In this document: in pieces, positions 16,097 to 24,814 of the stretch
How positions within the stretch are numbered: position 1 is the first letter of the stretch
Layout of the letters: every line of letters starts with the position of its first letter
Assembly: GCA_025056355.1 (NCBI GenBank)
Contig: JANWWI010000008.1
Coordinates: forward strand, 1 to 64,000
Direction of reading: 5' to 3'
DNA length: 64,000 bases
Origin: Casimicrobiaceae bacterium
Lineage (GTDB): Bacteria; Pseudomonadota; Gammaproteobacteria; Burkholderiales; Casimicrobiaceae
Made by a program: the position numbers and the translations under genes
The notes under the pieces: model-generated
Database searches by the model: none
Told to the model about the DNA's origin: nothing
What the model saw: only the letters and a program-made list of their open reading frames with translations

Positions 16097-16112
16097 GTTA
16101 CGCTTCCGTAAC
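16097..16112. promoter_or_regulatory. Inverted repeat, possible enhancer site
   Basis: GTTACG and CGTAAC form a perfect inverted repeat with a four-base spacer. Two more GTTACC half-sites follow at 16139-16144 and 16150-16155. The repeat lies about 140 bp upstream of the predicted sorA start point, a typical distance for a sigma-54 activator site, and directly ahead of the regulator operon. Binding by the neighbouring response regulator is an inference. Confidence 0.42.
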
Positions 16113-16145
16113 ACGGCGATTTTTCCAGCGCCGATGAGGTTACCG

Positions 16146-17072
16146 ATGAGTTACCGAAAGCGGCGCGAGGTCATCGCGGGTGCTCTTGCCGCATTCGCGG
16201 GCGGATTAGCCTTGGCGCGTGCGATGTCGGGACCGGCGCAGACGGGCAGCGATGTGCGTGCAGGGGCGCCGCGGGGCGGGGCGACGGAGACGATCCGCTT
16301 TGGTACGACGCCGGTCTTTCTCGACGAACAAGTCGGCGTTCTTGAACGTTGGCAGCGACTGCTCGGGCGGCAGCTTGGCCGCCGCGTGGTGTTTATTTCC
16401 CGCGCACGCTATCGCGAGATGGTCGATGCGCTGCTTGCTGATGAAATTGAGCTTGCCTGGCTGTGTGGTTACCCGCTCGTGCGCTACGCCGAGCGGCTCA
16501 AGCCCGTGCTTGCGCCGCGTTACGACGGCGCGCCGCGCTACCGCTCGCTGCTCATTCAACGTGATGATCGGGCGCCGGTCCGTCATGTCTCGGAGCTTCA
16601 AGGCAGCGTGTTTGCCTATAGCGATCCGCTTTCAAACAGTGGATACCTGGTGCCGCGCGTGGAGTTGATCATGCGCGGGCACGACCCGGAGCGCTTTTTT
16701 CGTCGGACGTTCTTTACCTACGGCCACCGCAAGGTCATTGAGGCTGTGCGCGAGGGACTCGCCGAGGCGGGCGCGGTCGATGGCTACGTTTGGGACACCC
16801 TGGCTGCGCAACAGCCTCGCGCCGTCAAGGGCACGCGGGTGGTCTGGCGATCGCGGCCCTTCGTGTTTCCCCCGATCGTCGTGCGGCGCAGCCTGGATTC
16901 GGCCACCGAACGTGCGCTTGTGGCGGCGCTCCGATCGATGGGGGAGAGCGCCGAAGGAGGCGCGATCCTCGCCGCACTGAACCTCGAAGGCTTTTCAAGC
17001 GTGGCACTGTCTGACTTTGCCGACATCGCTTCGATGGCGCAGTTGCATGCGCGCCGGCGCCAGGGTGCTTGA
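16146..17072 (+). CDS. PhnD-family periplasmic binding protein, sensory
   Basis: A 308-residue substrate-binding protein of the phosphate/phosphite/phosphonate (PhnD, PF12974-type) family. It has a basic, Tat-like leader (RKRREVIAGALAAFAGG). Binding-domain landmarks are RFGTTPVFLDEQ, the AWLCGYPLV loop and FAYSDPLSNSGYLVPR. Its only cysteine is residue 107, in the WLCGYP loop. No ABC permease or ATPase is nearby. Instead a histidine kinase gene overlaps its stop codon, the layout of AioX-AioS-AioR. It is therefore probably a ligand sensor rather than a transporter part. The ATG at 16146 has a GAGG six bases upstream; 16134 is an alternative. Confidence 0.75.
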   Translation: MSYRKRREVIAGALAAFAGGLALARAMSGPAQTGSDVRAGAPRGGATETIRFGTTPVFLDEQVGVLERWQRLLGRQLGRRVVFISRARYREMVDALLADEIELAWLCGYPLVRYAERLKPVLAPRYDGAPRYRSLLIQRDDRAPVRHVSELQGSVFAYSDPLSNSGYLVPRVELIMRGHDPERFFRRTFFTYGHRKVIEAVREGLAEAGAVDGYVWDTLAAQQPRAVKGTRVVWRSRPFVFPPIVVRRSLDSATERALVAALRSMGESAEGGAILAALNLEGFSSVALSDFADIASMAQLHARRRQGA

Positions 17073-18580
17073 TGCGCTCGCTGGATCGGCTCTCCTACCG
17101 CTGGAAGCTACCGCTTGCGCTCGTTGTCGCGATTCTCGCGACCGAAGTCGTGGTCGCGTTTTTGCTCATCACGCGAGCGCGCTCAGACGGCGAGCGCGAT
17201 GTCGAAGCCTACAGCGCCAATTTGCTTCGCGTGTTGGCCTACTCGCTGGCCGAGCCGCTTCAGCGAGACGAGGTTTGGCAGGCCTTTGAATTGGTGCGCA
17301 CCCCGCTGGCTGCGGCCACGGTGGACAATCCGGTGCATGCGATCGTCGTGCTCGACCGCGAGGGGCAGGTGTTTGCTTCCACGCAGCCGCGTCGCTGGTC
17401 GATTGGTGCTTCCGCGAGCGTGTTGCCCGACCCGTTGCGCGGCGCAGCGCTCGAGGCGATTGCCCAACCCAGCACCGAGTACGCTTTCACGCGCGACCGC
17501 GCAGCGCGCGAATTCGTCGGTCGGCTCGGCGTGGTCGCCGAGGACGGGAGCCTTCTCGGGCATGTGCTCGTCTCGATCGATGCCGGGCGCATCGAGCGTC
17601 GCCAGGTCGAGAGTCTCATCAATCTGGCTTGGATCAGCGTGCCCGGTGTGGTTGGCTTGCTGCTTGCGGCGATTCTCTGGGGGCATCGCATCGCCACGCC
17701 GCTCGTGGAACTGGCGGCCGCGGTCGAGCGCATCACCCCGAATCAAGAACGGTCCGAGCCGCGGCCCTCTCAAGCGGCGGGCGATGAGATCGTGCGGCTC
17801 AGGGCGAGCATCGAGGGGATGGCCCGGGGCCTTGCGCGCCTGCGTGAACTGGAGGCGCAGATGCTGGCGGCTGAGCGGCTGGCCGTGATCGGGCGGGTCA
17901 GCGCCGGCGTGGCGCACGAGATCAACAACCCGCTCGGCGGACTGCTCAACACGGTGGATACGCTGCGCCGACATGGGCCCCTCGATGAGCGCGTGGAACG
18001 CGGGCTCGGGCTGATCGAACGGGGTCTCCGACACATCCAGGTGGTGGTCTCGGCACTACTGACAGAGTACAAGCGCGCCTCGCCGATCACTGAGGAGGAG
18101 GACTGGGAGGATTTGCGCGCGCTGATCGCGCCGCACGCCGAGCGCGAGGGCGTACGGCTCGACTGGCGCGTATCGGCGGCTTGCCGCATGCGCGGTGCCG
18201 TAGCCGTGCCCTCTCAGCCGCTGCGCCAGATCGTCCTCAATCTGCTACTCAACGCCGTGCGTGCGGCGCGCCGAGGCGGCGAGGTGAGCCTCGAAGCCGA
18301 GCTTGCGTCCGATGGTCTGCTCGTACGGATCGCCAACACGGGGTTGGCGCCCGAGCCGGAACTGCTCGAACGCCTGAATACGCCGGGCAGCGCCGAGTTG
18401 CCTCCCGAGGAAACGCTCTCGCGCGGGCTCGGTCTCTGGGTGACGCGCCAAATCGTCGGCTCGCTCGGTGGCGGAATGCAGGTCACCCACGACGGCGTGC
18501 GCACCGTCTTCGAAGTTACGCTACCCTTGGCAAGGGCGAGGCCAAACGAAACGAGCCGTCGAGCGGTTGAGGGAGCATGA
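17072..18580 (+). CDS. Sensor histidine kinase
   Basis: A 502-residue membrane kinase. One helix near residues 13-34 and a second near 187-209 (VPGVVGLLLAAILWG) flank a periplasmic domain of about 150 residues. A HAMP-like linker follows. The phosphorylated His is residue 282 in GVAHEINNPLGG, and the ATPase domain has the N box (IVLNLLLNAVRAARRG) and G box (RGLGLWVTRQIV). The sequence class resembles NtrB/DctB-type kinases that pair with sigma-54 regulators. It overlaps the binding-protein gene by TGATG and the response regulator by ATGA. A TTG three bases earlier could also start it. Confidence 0.85.
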   Translation: MRSLDRLSYRWKLPLALVVAILATEVVVAFLLITRARSDGERDVEAYSANLLRVLAYSLAEPLQRDEVWQAFELVRTPLAAATVDNPVHAIVVLDREGQVFASTQPRRWSIGASASVLPDPLRGAALEAIAQPSTEYAFTRDRAAREFVGRLGVVAEDGSLLGHVLVSIDAGRIERRQVESLINLAWISVPGVVGLLLAAILWGHRIATPLVELAAAVERITPNQERSEPRPSQAAGDEIVRLRASIEGMARGLARLRELEAQMLAAERLAVIGRVSAGVAHEINNPLGGLLNTVDTLRRHGPLDERVERGLGLIERGLRHIQVVVSALLTEYKRASPITEEEDWEDLRALIAPHAEREGVRLDWRVSAACRMRGAVAVPSQPLRQIVLNLLLNAVRAARRGGEVSLEAELASDGLLVRIANTGLAPEPELLERLNTPGSAELPPEETLSRGLGLWVTRQIVGSLGGGMQVTHDGVRTVFEVTLPLARARPNETSRRAVEGA

Positions 18581-19914
18581 ATCCCAGTGTCTGGCTGATC
18601 GAGGACGATCCCTACATGGGCGAATCGCTCGTCGAGCGCTTTCGTCTCGAGGGCTTCGAGGTCGCGTGGGACCAGACTCTAGCGGAGGCTGCACGTCGTC
18701 AGGAGGTCTCTGCCTTCGATTTGATCGTGAGCGATTACTTGTTGCCCGATGGCAACATCGAACGTTGGCTGGACGAGGTACATCGCAAAAGCGCACCGTT
18801 GCCGCCCATCGTGGTGATCACGGGCCATGCGACCGTTGAGCGCGCGGTTCGTTTGATGCACGCCGGAATTGCGGACTATCTGGTCAAGCCGTTTGACCTG
18901 GCCGCACTCATCGAACGCGCGCGGACGCTGGCGGGCAGTCGTGCGCTTGCGCTTGGGACGACGCTTGGTGTTTCCTCGGCAATGCAGGAGATCGAGCGCG
19001 TGCTCTGCACCATTGCGAGGCGGCGACCGACCGTGCTCATCACGGGCGAAAGTGGCAGCGGCAAGGAAGTGGTCGCTCGGCGCTTGCATGCGCTGACCGC
19101 TGCAGGCGAGCAGCGACCGTTTGTGGCCGTCAATTGTGCGGCAATCGCCGAGTCGCTGGCAGAGTCGCTTTTCTTCGGGCATGAACGCGGCGCATTTACG
19201 GGTGCGGATCGGTTGCACCGAGGCTATTTCGAACAGGCGAGCGGAGGAACGCTCTTTCTCGATGAGATCGCCGAGCTGCCTCTGGCCATGCAAGCCAAAC
19301 TCCTGCGGGTGCTCGAGGAGCGTCGTCTGTACCGCATCGGCGGCGAACGTCCGGTCGCGATTGAAGCCCAGCTTGTCTTTGCGACCCACCAGCCGCTCGA
19401 GGAATGGGTGCGAGGCGGGCGCTTCCGCGAAGATCTGTTCCACCGCATCAATCTCGTTCGCTTACACGTACCGCCGCTTCGCGAGCGACGCGACGACATC
19501 CTCTGGCTGGCCGAAGGGTTTCTGCGTGAACAGCCCGCCCCGGGCGGGGGGACGTGGCGGCTCACCCCCGATGCGCGTGTGGCGCTTCTGAGTTACGACT
19601 GGCCGGGGAACGTGCGCGAACTGCGCAACCGGATCACGCGCGCGTGCCTGATGGCGCGCTCACCGGTGCTCACACGGGCGGCGCTCTTTGCCGACGCGGT
19701 GGCCACGCGGCCTCAGGCCTTCAGCGAGGCCTTACCGACTCTGGGGACGCTCGTGGAGGCCACCGAACGCGACTACATCCGCTTCATGCTCGAACGGCAC
19801 CACGGACGGATCGGCGAGGCGGCCCGGGCGCTCGGCATTTCGCGCAAGACGCTCTGGGAGCGTTGTCGACGGTGGAATTTGCATGCCGTCGACAGTGTGG
19901 ATGCGACGGGATGA
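18577..19914 (+). CDS. Sigma-54-dependent response regulator (NtrC family)
   Basis: A 445-residue regulator with three domains. The receiver has the phosphorylated Asp53 in LIVSDYLLPDG. The AAA+ domain has Walker A GESGSGKE, the sigma-54 contact loop GAFTGA, and Walker B TLFLDEIAELP. The C-terminal Fis-type helix-turn-helix is GRIGEAARALGISRKTLWERC. When phosphorylated it should activate a sigma-54 promoter; the obvious nearby candidate is in front of sorA. It is the last gene of the three-gene sensory operon. Confidence 0.88.
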   Translation: MNPSVWLIEDDPYMGESLVERFRLEGFEVAWDQTLAEAARRQEVSAFDLIVSDYLLPDGNIERWLDEVHRKSAPLPPIVVITGHATVERAVRLMHAGIADYLVKPFDLAALIERARTLAGSRALALGTTLGVSSAMQEIERVLCTIARRRPTVLITGESGSGKEVVARRLHALTAAGEQRPFVAVNCAAIAESLAESLFFGHERGAFTGADRLHRGYFEQASGGTLFLDEIAELPLAMQAKLLRVLEERRLYRIGGERPVAIEAQLVFATHQPLEEWVRGGRFREDLFHRINLVRLHVPPLRERRDDILWLAEGFLREQPAPGGGTWRLTPDARVALLSYDWPGNVRELRNRITRACLMARSPVLTRAALFADAVATRPQAFSEALPTLGTLVEATERDYIRFMLERHHGRIGEAARALGISRKTLWERCRRWNLHAVDSVDATG

Positions 19915-19994
19915 GGTCAAACGCCCGGCTTGAGTCTCATCCGGAACGTCGCCGCGCGCCGCGAAAGACCGAAACGGCCCTATCCCGCGCGGCC

Positions 19995-20021
19995 AAAAAA
20001 CAGGGGGTTGTGAACCCCCTG
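19995..20021 (-). terminator. Intrinsic terminator of the amtB operon
   Basis: CAGGGGGTT and AACCCCCTG form a perfect 9-bp stem with a three-base loop. On the minus strand it is followed directly by six T residues. It lies 63 bp beyond the amtB stop. On the plus strand the T-tract is missing, so it mainly serves amtB. Confidence 0.85.
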
Positions 20022-20084
20022 CATTAGCCCGTTTAGGCAGGCCGGGCTGCGTTCGGCCTGCCACCGCTACCCGTTGTTTTGCCC

Positions 20085-21572
20085 TCAGCGGTTATAGGCT
20101 GCCTCGCCGTGCGAGACGATGTCCAGTCCCTCGCGCTGCTCATCATCGCTCACCCGCAGGCCGACGATCAGATCGGCGATCTTGTACGCGATGAAAGCGG
20201 CAACCGCGGACCAGAGGATCGTAATGACCACCCCTTCGGCCTGAACGAGCAGCTGCGAGCCGATCGAGAAGTCCGGTTTCCCCGTCCCGCCGAGCGAAGG
20301 TGCGGCAAACACGCCCGTGAGCAGCGCGCCGACGATGCCGCCCACGCCGTGCACGCCGAAGACATCGAGCGCATCATCGGCCCCGAGCATTTTCTTGAGG
20401 CCATTCACCCCCCACAAGCAGACCCAGCCGGCAACCAGGCCGATCACGATGGCCCCCATGGGCCCGACCGAGCCACAGGCCGGGGTGATTGCCACAAGCC
20501 CGGCGATGGCCCCCGAGGCCGCACCGAGCATCGAGGCCTTGCCTTTGAAGAAGGCTTCGCCGACGCACCACGCAAGCACGGCTGCGGCCGTGGCAAGCAG
20601 CGTATTCAAGAACGCGAGCGCCGCGCCCGAGGTCGCTTCGAGGTTCGAGCCGGCATTGAACCCGAACCAACCGACCCAGAGGAGCGACGCGCCCACCATC
20701 GTCAGGGGCAGCGAGTGCGGCAGGATTGCCTCTTTACCGTAGCCCAGGCGCTTGCCCACGAGGTAGGCGCCAACAAGCCCCGCCACGCCGGCATTGATAT
20801 GCACAACGGTGCCGCCGGCGAAATCAAGCGCACCCTTGCCGAGCAGATAGCCGCCCGGACCCCAGACCATGTGCGCAATCGGGATATAGCAGAGCGTGAA
20901 CCAAATGGCGGAGAAGATCAGCACGGCCGAGAACTTGATGCGCTCGGCGAACGCACCCACGATCAGCGCGCAGGTGATGCCGGCAAAGGTAGCCTGGAAG
21001 GCGATGAAGACATACTCCGGCAGCTTGCTCTCCGGGGTAAAGGTGTCAGCGAGCGACTCGCCGGTCACGCCCGAGAGAAACAGTTTGGACAAGTTGCCGA
21101 TGATCTTGCCTTCGCCGCCGAAAGTGAGCGTGTAGCCGTAGAAGGCCCACAGCACGATCACGAGCGAGAAGACCACCATCACCTGCATGAGCACCGACAA
21201 GACGTTTTTTGCCCGCACGAGCCCGCCGTAGAAAAGCGCAAGGCCGGGCAGCACCATGAGCAGCACGAGCAGGGTGGAGGTGAGCATCCAGGCCACATCG
21301 CCTTTGTTGACGCTCGGTTTGGGCGGCTCGGGCTTCGCAGCCTCTGCGGGCTTCGTGGCTTCGGCGCCGGCTGCGGTCGCTGGCGCGGAAGCCGCGGGCG
21401 CGGCCTCGGGCGACTTTGCCTCCGTGGCTGGAGACGTTGTGCTGGCTGCCGGTGCGGCTGTGGCCGGCGGTGCAGCCGTGGGGCTTTGCGCCGTGGCTGG
21501 TGCGCTCAGGAGGGTGCTCGCCAGCGCGAACGCGCACAGCGTCGCGCCGATCATGAAAGCTTTGCGATTCAT
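20085..21572 (-). CDS. amtB: Ammonium transporter AmtB
   Basis: A 495-residue Amt/Rh channel. A signal peptide (residues 1-29) is followed by an Ala/Pro/Glu-rich, low-complexity segment to about residue 88, then eleven membrane helices starting at DVAWMLTSTLLVLLMVLPG. Family landmarks include GLVRAKNVLSV, IPIAHMVWGPGGYL with a pore His, DFAGGTVVHINAG and GVHGVGGIVG with the second pore His. It carries ammonium into the cytoplasm and is gated by GlnK. The ATG at 21572 has an AGGAG site. Extended N-terminal linkers like this are uncommon in E. coli-type AmtB. Confidence 0.93.
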   Translation of the reverse strand: MNRKAFMIGATLCAFALASTLLSAPATAQSPTAAPPATAAPAASTTSPATEAKSPEAAPAASAPATAAGAEATKPAEAAKPEPPKPSVNKGDVAWMLTSTLLVLLMVLPGLALFYGGLVRAKNVLSVLMQVMVVFSLVIVLWAFYGYTLTFGGEGKIIGNLSKLFLSGVTGESLADTFTPESKLPEYVFIAFQATFAGITCALIVGAFAERIKFSAVLIFSAIWFTLCYIPIAHMVWGPGGYLLGKGALDFAGGTVVHINAGVAGLVGAYLVGKRLGYGKEAILPHSLPLTMVGASLLWVGWFGFNAGSNLEATSGAALAFLNTLLATAAAVLAWCVGEAFFKGKASMLGAASGAIAGLVAITPACGSVGPMGAIVIGLVAGWVCLWGVNGLKKMLGADDALDVFGVHGVGGIVGALLTGVFAAPSLGGTGKPDFSIGSQLLVQAEGVVITILWSAVAAFIAYKIADLIVGLRVSDDEQREGLDIVSHGEAAYNR

Positions 21573-21590
21573 GCCTGCTCTCCTCAAGGA

Positions 21591-21947
<357 letters not shown>

Positions 21948-22691
21948 TTAGAAGGAATGCGTGTACTTCACGAGCGCGTACGGCGTGGTTTTGCCCACGA
22001 ACTTTTTGCCAAGCGGTGTGTAGAAGCTCTTGTCGGCGTCGGTGAATGTGACGCCCCCTTCGGCGGTCAGGCCGTTGCCGAAGTCGTAGCCGAGCGCGAT
22101 CTTGCCGTCGCTGTAGGTCGCATCCGCGCCCGCGGGGCCTTTGATCTTTTGCCGTCCCGCGTGCAAGGTCAGCGAGACCTTATCCATCACTGGAATCGTG
22201 GCCGTGGCGTCGAGGTACCACGAGTTTTTCGAGTTCGGATTGCCGAAGGTGTTGCTGATCGCGTGGGAATACTTCACGGTCAGCACATTCCAGGTGCCGG
22301 CAACGTAGAGCTCGGTCGTATCCGGATTGGTCGCACCGCTTGCGGTTGACCCCGTGTACTCGTAGCGCAGGACACCCACGTCGTAGCTAAACGCACCGAC
22401 CGTGTTTTTGAAGCCTGCGTAGAGATCGATTTCCGCGCGGCCAGAAGAGACGCCGAAATCCTTGAGCCAGCGCACATTCGAGGCCCATACCCCCGCGTAG
22501 AGACCGCTCGTATGGCTCCAGTCGGCGCCCACTTGCAGCGCGGGCTTGTAGTCGGTTTGGTTGAGTCCGCGGAAGATGTAGGAGGTGGCGACCCCGGCGT
22601 TGACTGAGAACTGCGCGTGCGCGGCAGCCGAGCCCACGAGCGTGGCGAGGCTGATGAGGACGCAGCGAGGAAGATTTCTTTGAGAGTGCAT
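21948..22691 (-). CDS. TorF-family putative porin
   Basis: A 247-residue outer-membrane protein. A signal peptide ends at AAAHAQ, and the mature chain opens FSVNAGVATSYIFRGLNQTD, the signature of the TorF / Gcw_chp porin family. Alternating hydrophobic strands run to a C-terminal KYTHSF ending in Phe, as outer-membrane barrels do. In several betaproteobacteria such a gene precedes glnK-amtB, and it may let ammonium or amines cross the outer membrane. The ATG at 22691 is preferred; the longer open frame upstream is antisense to aroB. Confidence 0.8.
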   Translation of the reverse strand: MHSQRNLPRCVLISLATLVGSAAAHAQFSVNAGVATSYIFRGLNQTDYKPALQVGADWSHTSGLYAGVWASNVRWLKDFGVSSGRAEIDLYAGFKNTVGAFSYDVGVLRYEYTGSTASGATNPDTTELYVAGTWNVLTVKYSHAISNTFGNPNSKNSWYLDATATIPVMDKVSLTLHAGRQKIKGPAGADATYSDGKIALGYDFGNGLTAEGGVTFTDADKSFYTPLGKKFVGKTTPYALVKYTHSF

Positions 22692-22732
22692 CGCGATTCC
22701 CCTGGTTGAACAAAGAGTGCGCTCTTCAAAAC

Positions 22733-22747
22733 GCAAATGTCGTGCCA
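22733..22747 (-). promoter_or_regulatory. Sigma-54 promoter of porin-glnK-amtB
   Basis: The minus strand reads TGGCACGACATTTGC, an exact match to the sigma-54 core TGGCACG-N4-TTGC. Transcription would begin near 22721, leaving a leader of about 30 bases before the porin ATG. This predicts nitrogen control by NtrC. Confidence 0.88.
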
Positions 22748-22789
22748 TGGCGACTCGATGCCGAGCAGGGAACGATGACGGGCCACGAC

Positions 22790-22804
22790 GCACAAAACGG
22801 GTGC
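22790..22804. promoter_or_regulatory. NtrC-like binding site (proximal)
   Basis: GCACAAAACGGGTGC matches the GCAC-N7-GTGC dyad recognised by NtrC. It is flanked by further matching bases (ACGCAC and GTGCGT). It is centred about 76 bp upstream of the predicted sigma-54 start point. Confidence 0.6.
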
Positions 22805-22839
22805 GTGTCACGGCGGTCGGCAGATGCATTGCAGGCGCA

Positions 22840-22856
22840 TGCATTCTTATGGTGCA
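22840..22856. promoter_or_regulatory. NtrC-like binding site (distal)
   Basis: TGCATTCTTATGGTGCA has one perfect NtrC half-site (TGGTGCA) and a degenerate partner. Its centre is 51 bp from the centre of the proximal site, about five helical turns. This suits cooperative binding on one face of the DNA. Confidence 0.58.
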
Positions 22857-22896
22857 AAGCGGCGCCGCTTTGGGGTCCTTTGCTAGACTGCTTCGC

Positions 22897-23145
22897 ATGA
22901 CGCTTGATGACTTGGTCAACCAGTTGCGTGAGGTTTTTGCGAGTGATCCCGGGGCGGACTTGCAAAAAAACCTGCGTGCGGTGCTCGAGGCGGGGCTTGC
23001 GCGCATGGACCTTGTGACGCGGCAGGAATTTGAGCTGCAGCGAGCGCTACTTGAGGCGCTACGCGAGCAGGTGGATGCGTTGACGCGGCAGGTGGCTGAG
23101 CTTGAACGCGCACGTGCGCTCGGGCAGGGTACAACCAAGCCGTGA
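22897..23145 (+). CDS. ubiK: Ubiquinone biosynthesis accessory factor UbiK
   Basis: An 82-residue protein of the UbiK (YqiC) family. The conserved core LARMDLVTRQEFELQ is followed by a C-terminal coiled coil (ALREQVDALTRQVAELERAR). UbiK works with UbiJ in the ubiquinone-building complex and binds lipids through amphipathic segments. The ATG at 22897 gives the normal family length. It overlaps aroB by four bases (GTGA). Confidence 0.85.
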   Translation: MTLDDLVNQLREVFASDPGADLQKNLRAVLEAGLARMDLVTRQEFELQRALLEALREQVDALTRQVAELERARALGQGTTKP

Positions 23146-24266
23146 GCGCTTTGCCTGACCGAGCGACGACGCTGACCGTCTCGCTGTTCGACCGCAGCTA
23201 CCCGATCGCGATCGGCCCAGGGCTCATCGGCGAGCCTGCCTGTTACGCGCGGGCAACGCAGGGCACGTGGGCACTTGTGACCAACACCACGGTCGCCCCG
23301 CTCTACGCCGAGGCGGTGCGCTCGGTGGCGCGCCGCTTGGGTCGAGTGCTGGTTGAAGTCATCCTGCCCGATGGGGAGGCGTACAAAAACGCCGAGAGCC
23401 TCGATCGCATCTACAGTGCGCTGCTTGAAGCGCGCTGCGATCGAAAGACCACGATCATCGCCCTGGGTGGGGGCGTGATCGGCGATCTGGCCGGCTTTGC
23501 CGCCGCAACGTACCAGCGCGGCATCCCCTTCATTCAGGTGCCGACGACCCTTCTTGCGCAGGTCGACTCCTCGGTGGGCGGCAAGACCGGAATCAACCAC
23601 CGGCTCGGCAAAAACATGATTGGCGCCTTTCACCAGCCGGTCGCCGTCATCTCCGACACCGCGGCGCTTCAGACGCTGCCGCCGCGCGAGTACGCCGCGG
23701 GCCTTGCGGAGGTGGTCAAGCACGCCCTCATCTTCGATGCCGAGCATTTCGCCGAACTGGAAGCCGAAGCCGAGGCGCTTGAAGCGCGGGACGCGCTCGT
23801 GCTGGCTCGTGTCATCCGGCGCTCCTGCGAGCTCAAATCGGCGGTGGTGGCACAGGATGAGCGTGAGACGCTTGGGCTTCGGGCACTGCTCAACCTCGGC
23901 CACACCTTCGGCCATGCGATCGAGACCGAAACCGGTTACGGCACCTGGCTGCACGGGGAAGCGGTGGCCGTCGGGCTTGTGCTTGCCGCGCGCTTTTCCG
24001 CCGAGCGCGGCATGATTGCTGCGGGCGAGGTGGTGCGAATCGAGCGCCTGCTTGCGCGGTTTGGCCTTCCGACCCGCCTGCCGCCGCTCGATCCGGAGCG
24101 CCTCGTTGAGCACATCAGTCGCGACAAGAAGAACGAGAACGGCCAGGTGACCCTGATCTTGCTCGAGCGCCTCGGGCGGGCGATGGTTCAAAAAGGCGTT
24201 CCCGCTGCCGAAATCCTCGCCTTTCTCCGGCGGGCGCGCTCCGAGGGCTCAGAGGGCTCGCCTTGA
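23142..24266 (+). CDS. aroB: 3-Dehydroquinate synthase
   Basis: A 374-residue enzyme that converts DAHP to 3-dehydroquinate, the second step of the shikimate pathway. Visible landmarks are the NAD-binding ALGGGVIGDLAGFAA, the DSSVGGKTGINH substrate loop, the metal ligands in LNLGHTFGHAIE and LHGEAVAVGL, and DKKNENGQVTLILL. It starts with a GTG inside the ubiK stop. The gene is biosynthetic. AroQ and AroE-like enzymes occur 4-5 kb further on, but within a catabolic cluster. Confidence 0.95.
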   Translation: MSALPDRATTLTVSLFDRSYPIAIGPGLIGEPACYARATQGTWALVTNTTVAPLYAEAVRSVARRLGRVLVEVILPDGEAYKNAESLDRIYSALLEARCDRKTTIIALGGGVIGDLAGFAAATYQRGIPFIQVPTTLLAQVDSSVGGKTGINHRLGKNMIGAFHQPVAVISDTAALQTLPPREYAAGLAEVVKHALIFDAEHFAELEAEAEALEARDALVLARVIRRSCELKSAVVAQDERETLGLRALLNLGHTFGHAIETETGYGTWLHGEAVAVGLVLAARFSAERGMIAAGEVVRIERLLARFGLPTRLPPLDPERLVEHISRDKKNENGQVTLILLERLGRAMVQKGVPAAEILAFLRRARSEGSEGSP

Positions 24267-24321
24267 GACTCGGGCAGCGTGCCACCATCTAAAGACAGGG
24301 GGTCAGGATGGTTGGCGTCCC

Positions 24322-24771
24322 ATGATGAGTTCAACGCTTCAAATCCTGTGTCCGCACTGTGGCGCAATCAACCGCGTTCCTGCGGCGCGACTTGAAGAAC
24401 ACCCGCATTGTGGACACTGCCACGAGGCCCTTTTTTCGGGCCATCCGATTGAACTGAGCGAGTCGGCCTTCGAGCGTCACCTGCGTAAGAGCCAAATCCC
24501 GTTGCTGGTGGATTTTTGGGCCTCCTGGTGTGGACCCTGCCGCATGATGGCGCCGCAGTTTGAGGCGGCAGCCGCGCGGCTTGAGCCCCACATGCGGCTT
24601 GCCAAAGTCAACACCGAAGAGGCGACGAGCCTGGCCCTGCGCTACGGCATCCGTAGTGTTCCGACGCTTGTGCTCTTTGCCGACGGTCGCGAGATCGCTC
24701 GCACGAGCGGCGCCATGCATGCGCACGACATCGTGGCGTGGGCCAACACCCATCGGCCGAGCGCGATCTGA
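24322..24771 (+). CDS. trxC: Thioredoxin TrxC (thioredoxin 2)
   Basis: A 149-residue thioredoxin with the extra N-terminal zinc ribbon of Trx2 (CPHC and CGHC within the first 40 residues). The redox-active WCGPC lies in DFWASWCGPCRMMAP, and the cis-Pro loop is RSVPTLVLF. It reduces cytoplasmic disulfides, and in known Trx2 proteins the zinc ribbon responds to oxidative stress. Two ATG codons are adjacent at 24322 and 24325. Confidence 0.92.
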   Translation: MMSSTLQILCPHCGAINRVPAARLEEHPHCGHCHEALFSGHPIELSESAFERHLRKSQIPLLVDFWASWCGPCRMMAPQFEAAAARLEPHMRLAKVNTEEATSLALRYGIRSVPTLVLFADGREIARTSGAMHAHDIVAWANTHRPSAI

Positions 24772-24814
24772 GGCGAGCGTTTCAGCCGGCCCGGCCGCTG
24801 CGGGATGCGGCAGA

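Noticed and set aside
22692-24191. A long minus-strand open frame that would extend the porin N-terminus by 500 residues
   Set aside because: It is antisense to aroB and ubiK, and the porin has a clear signal peptide starting at 22691.
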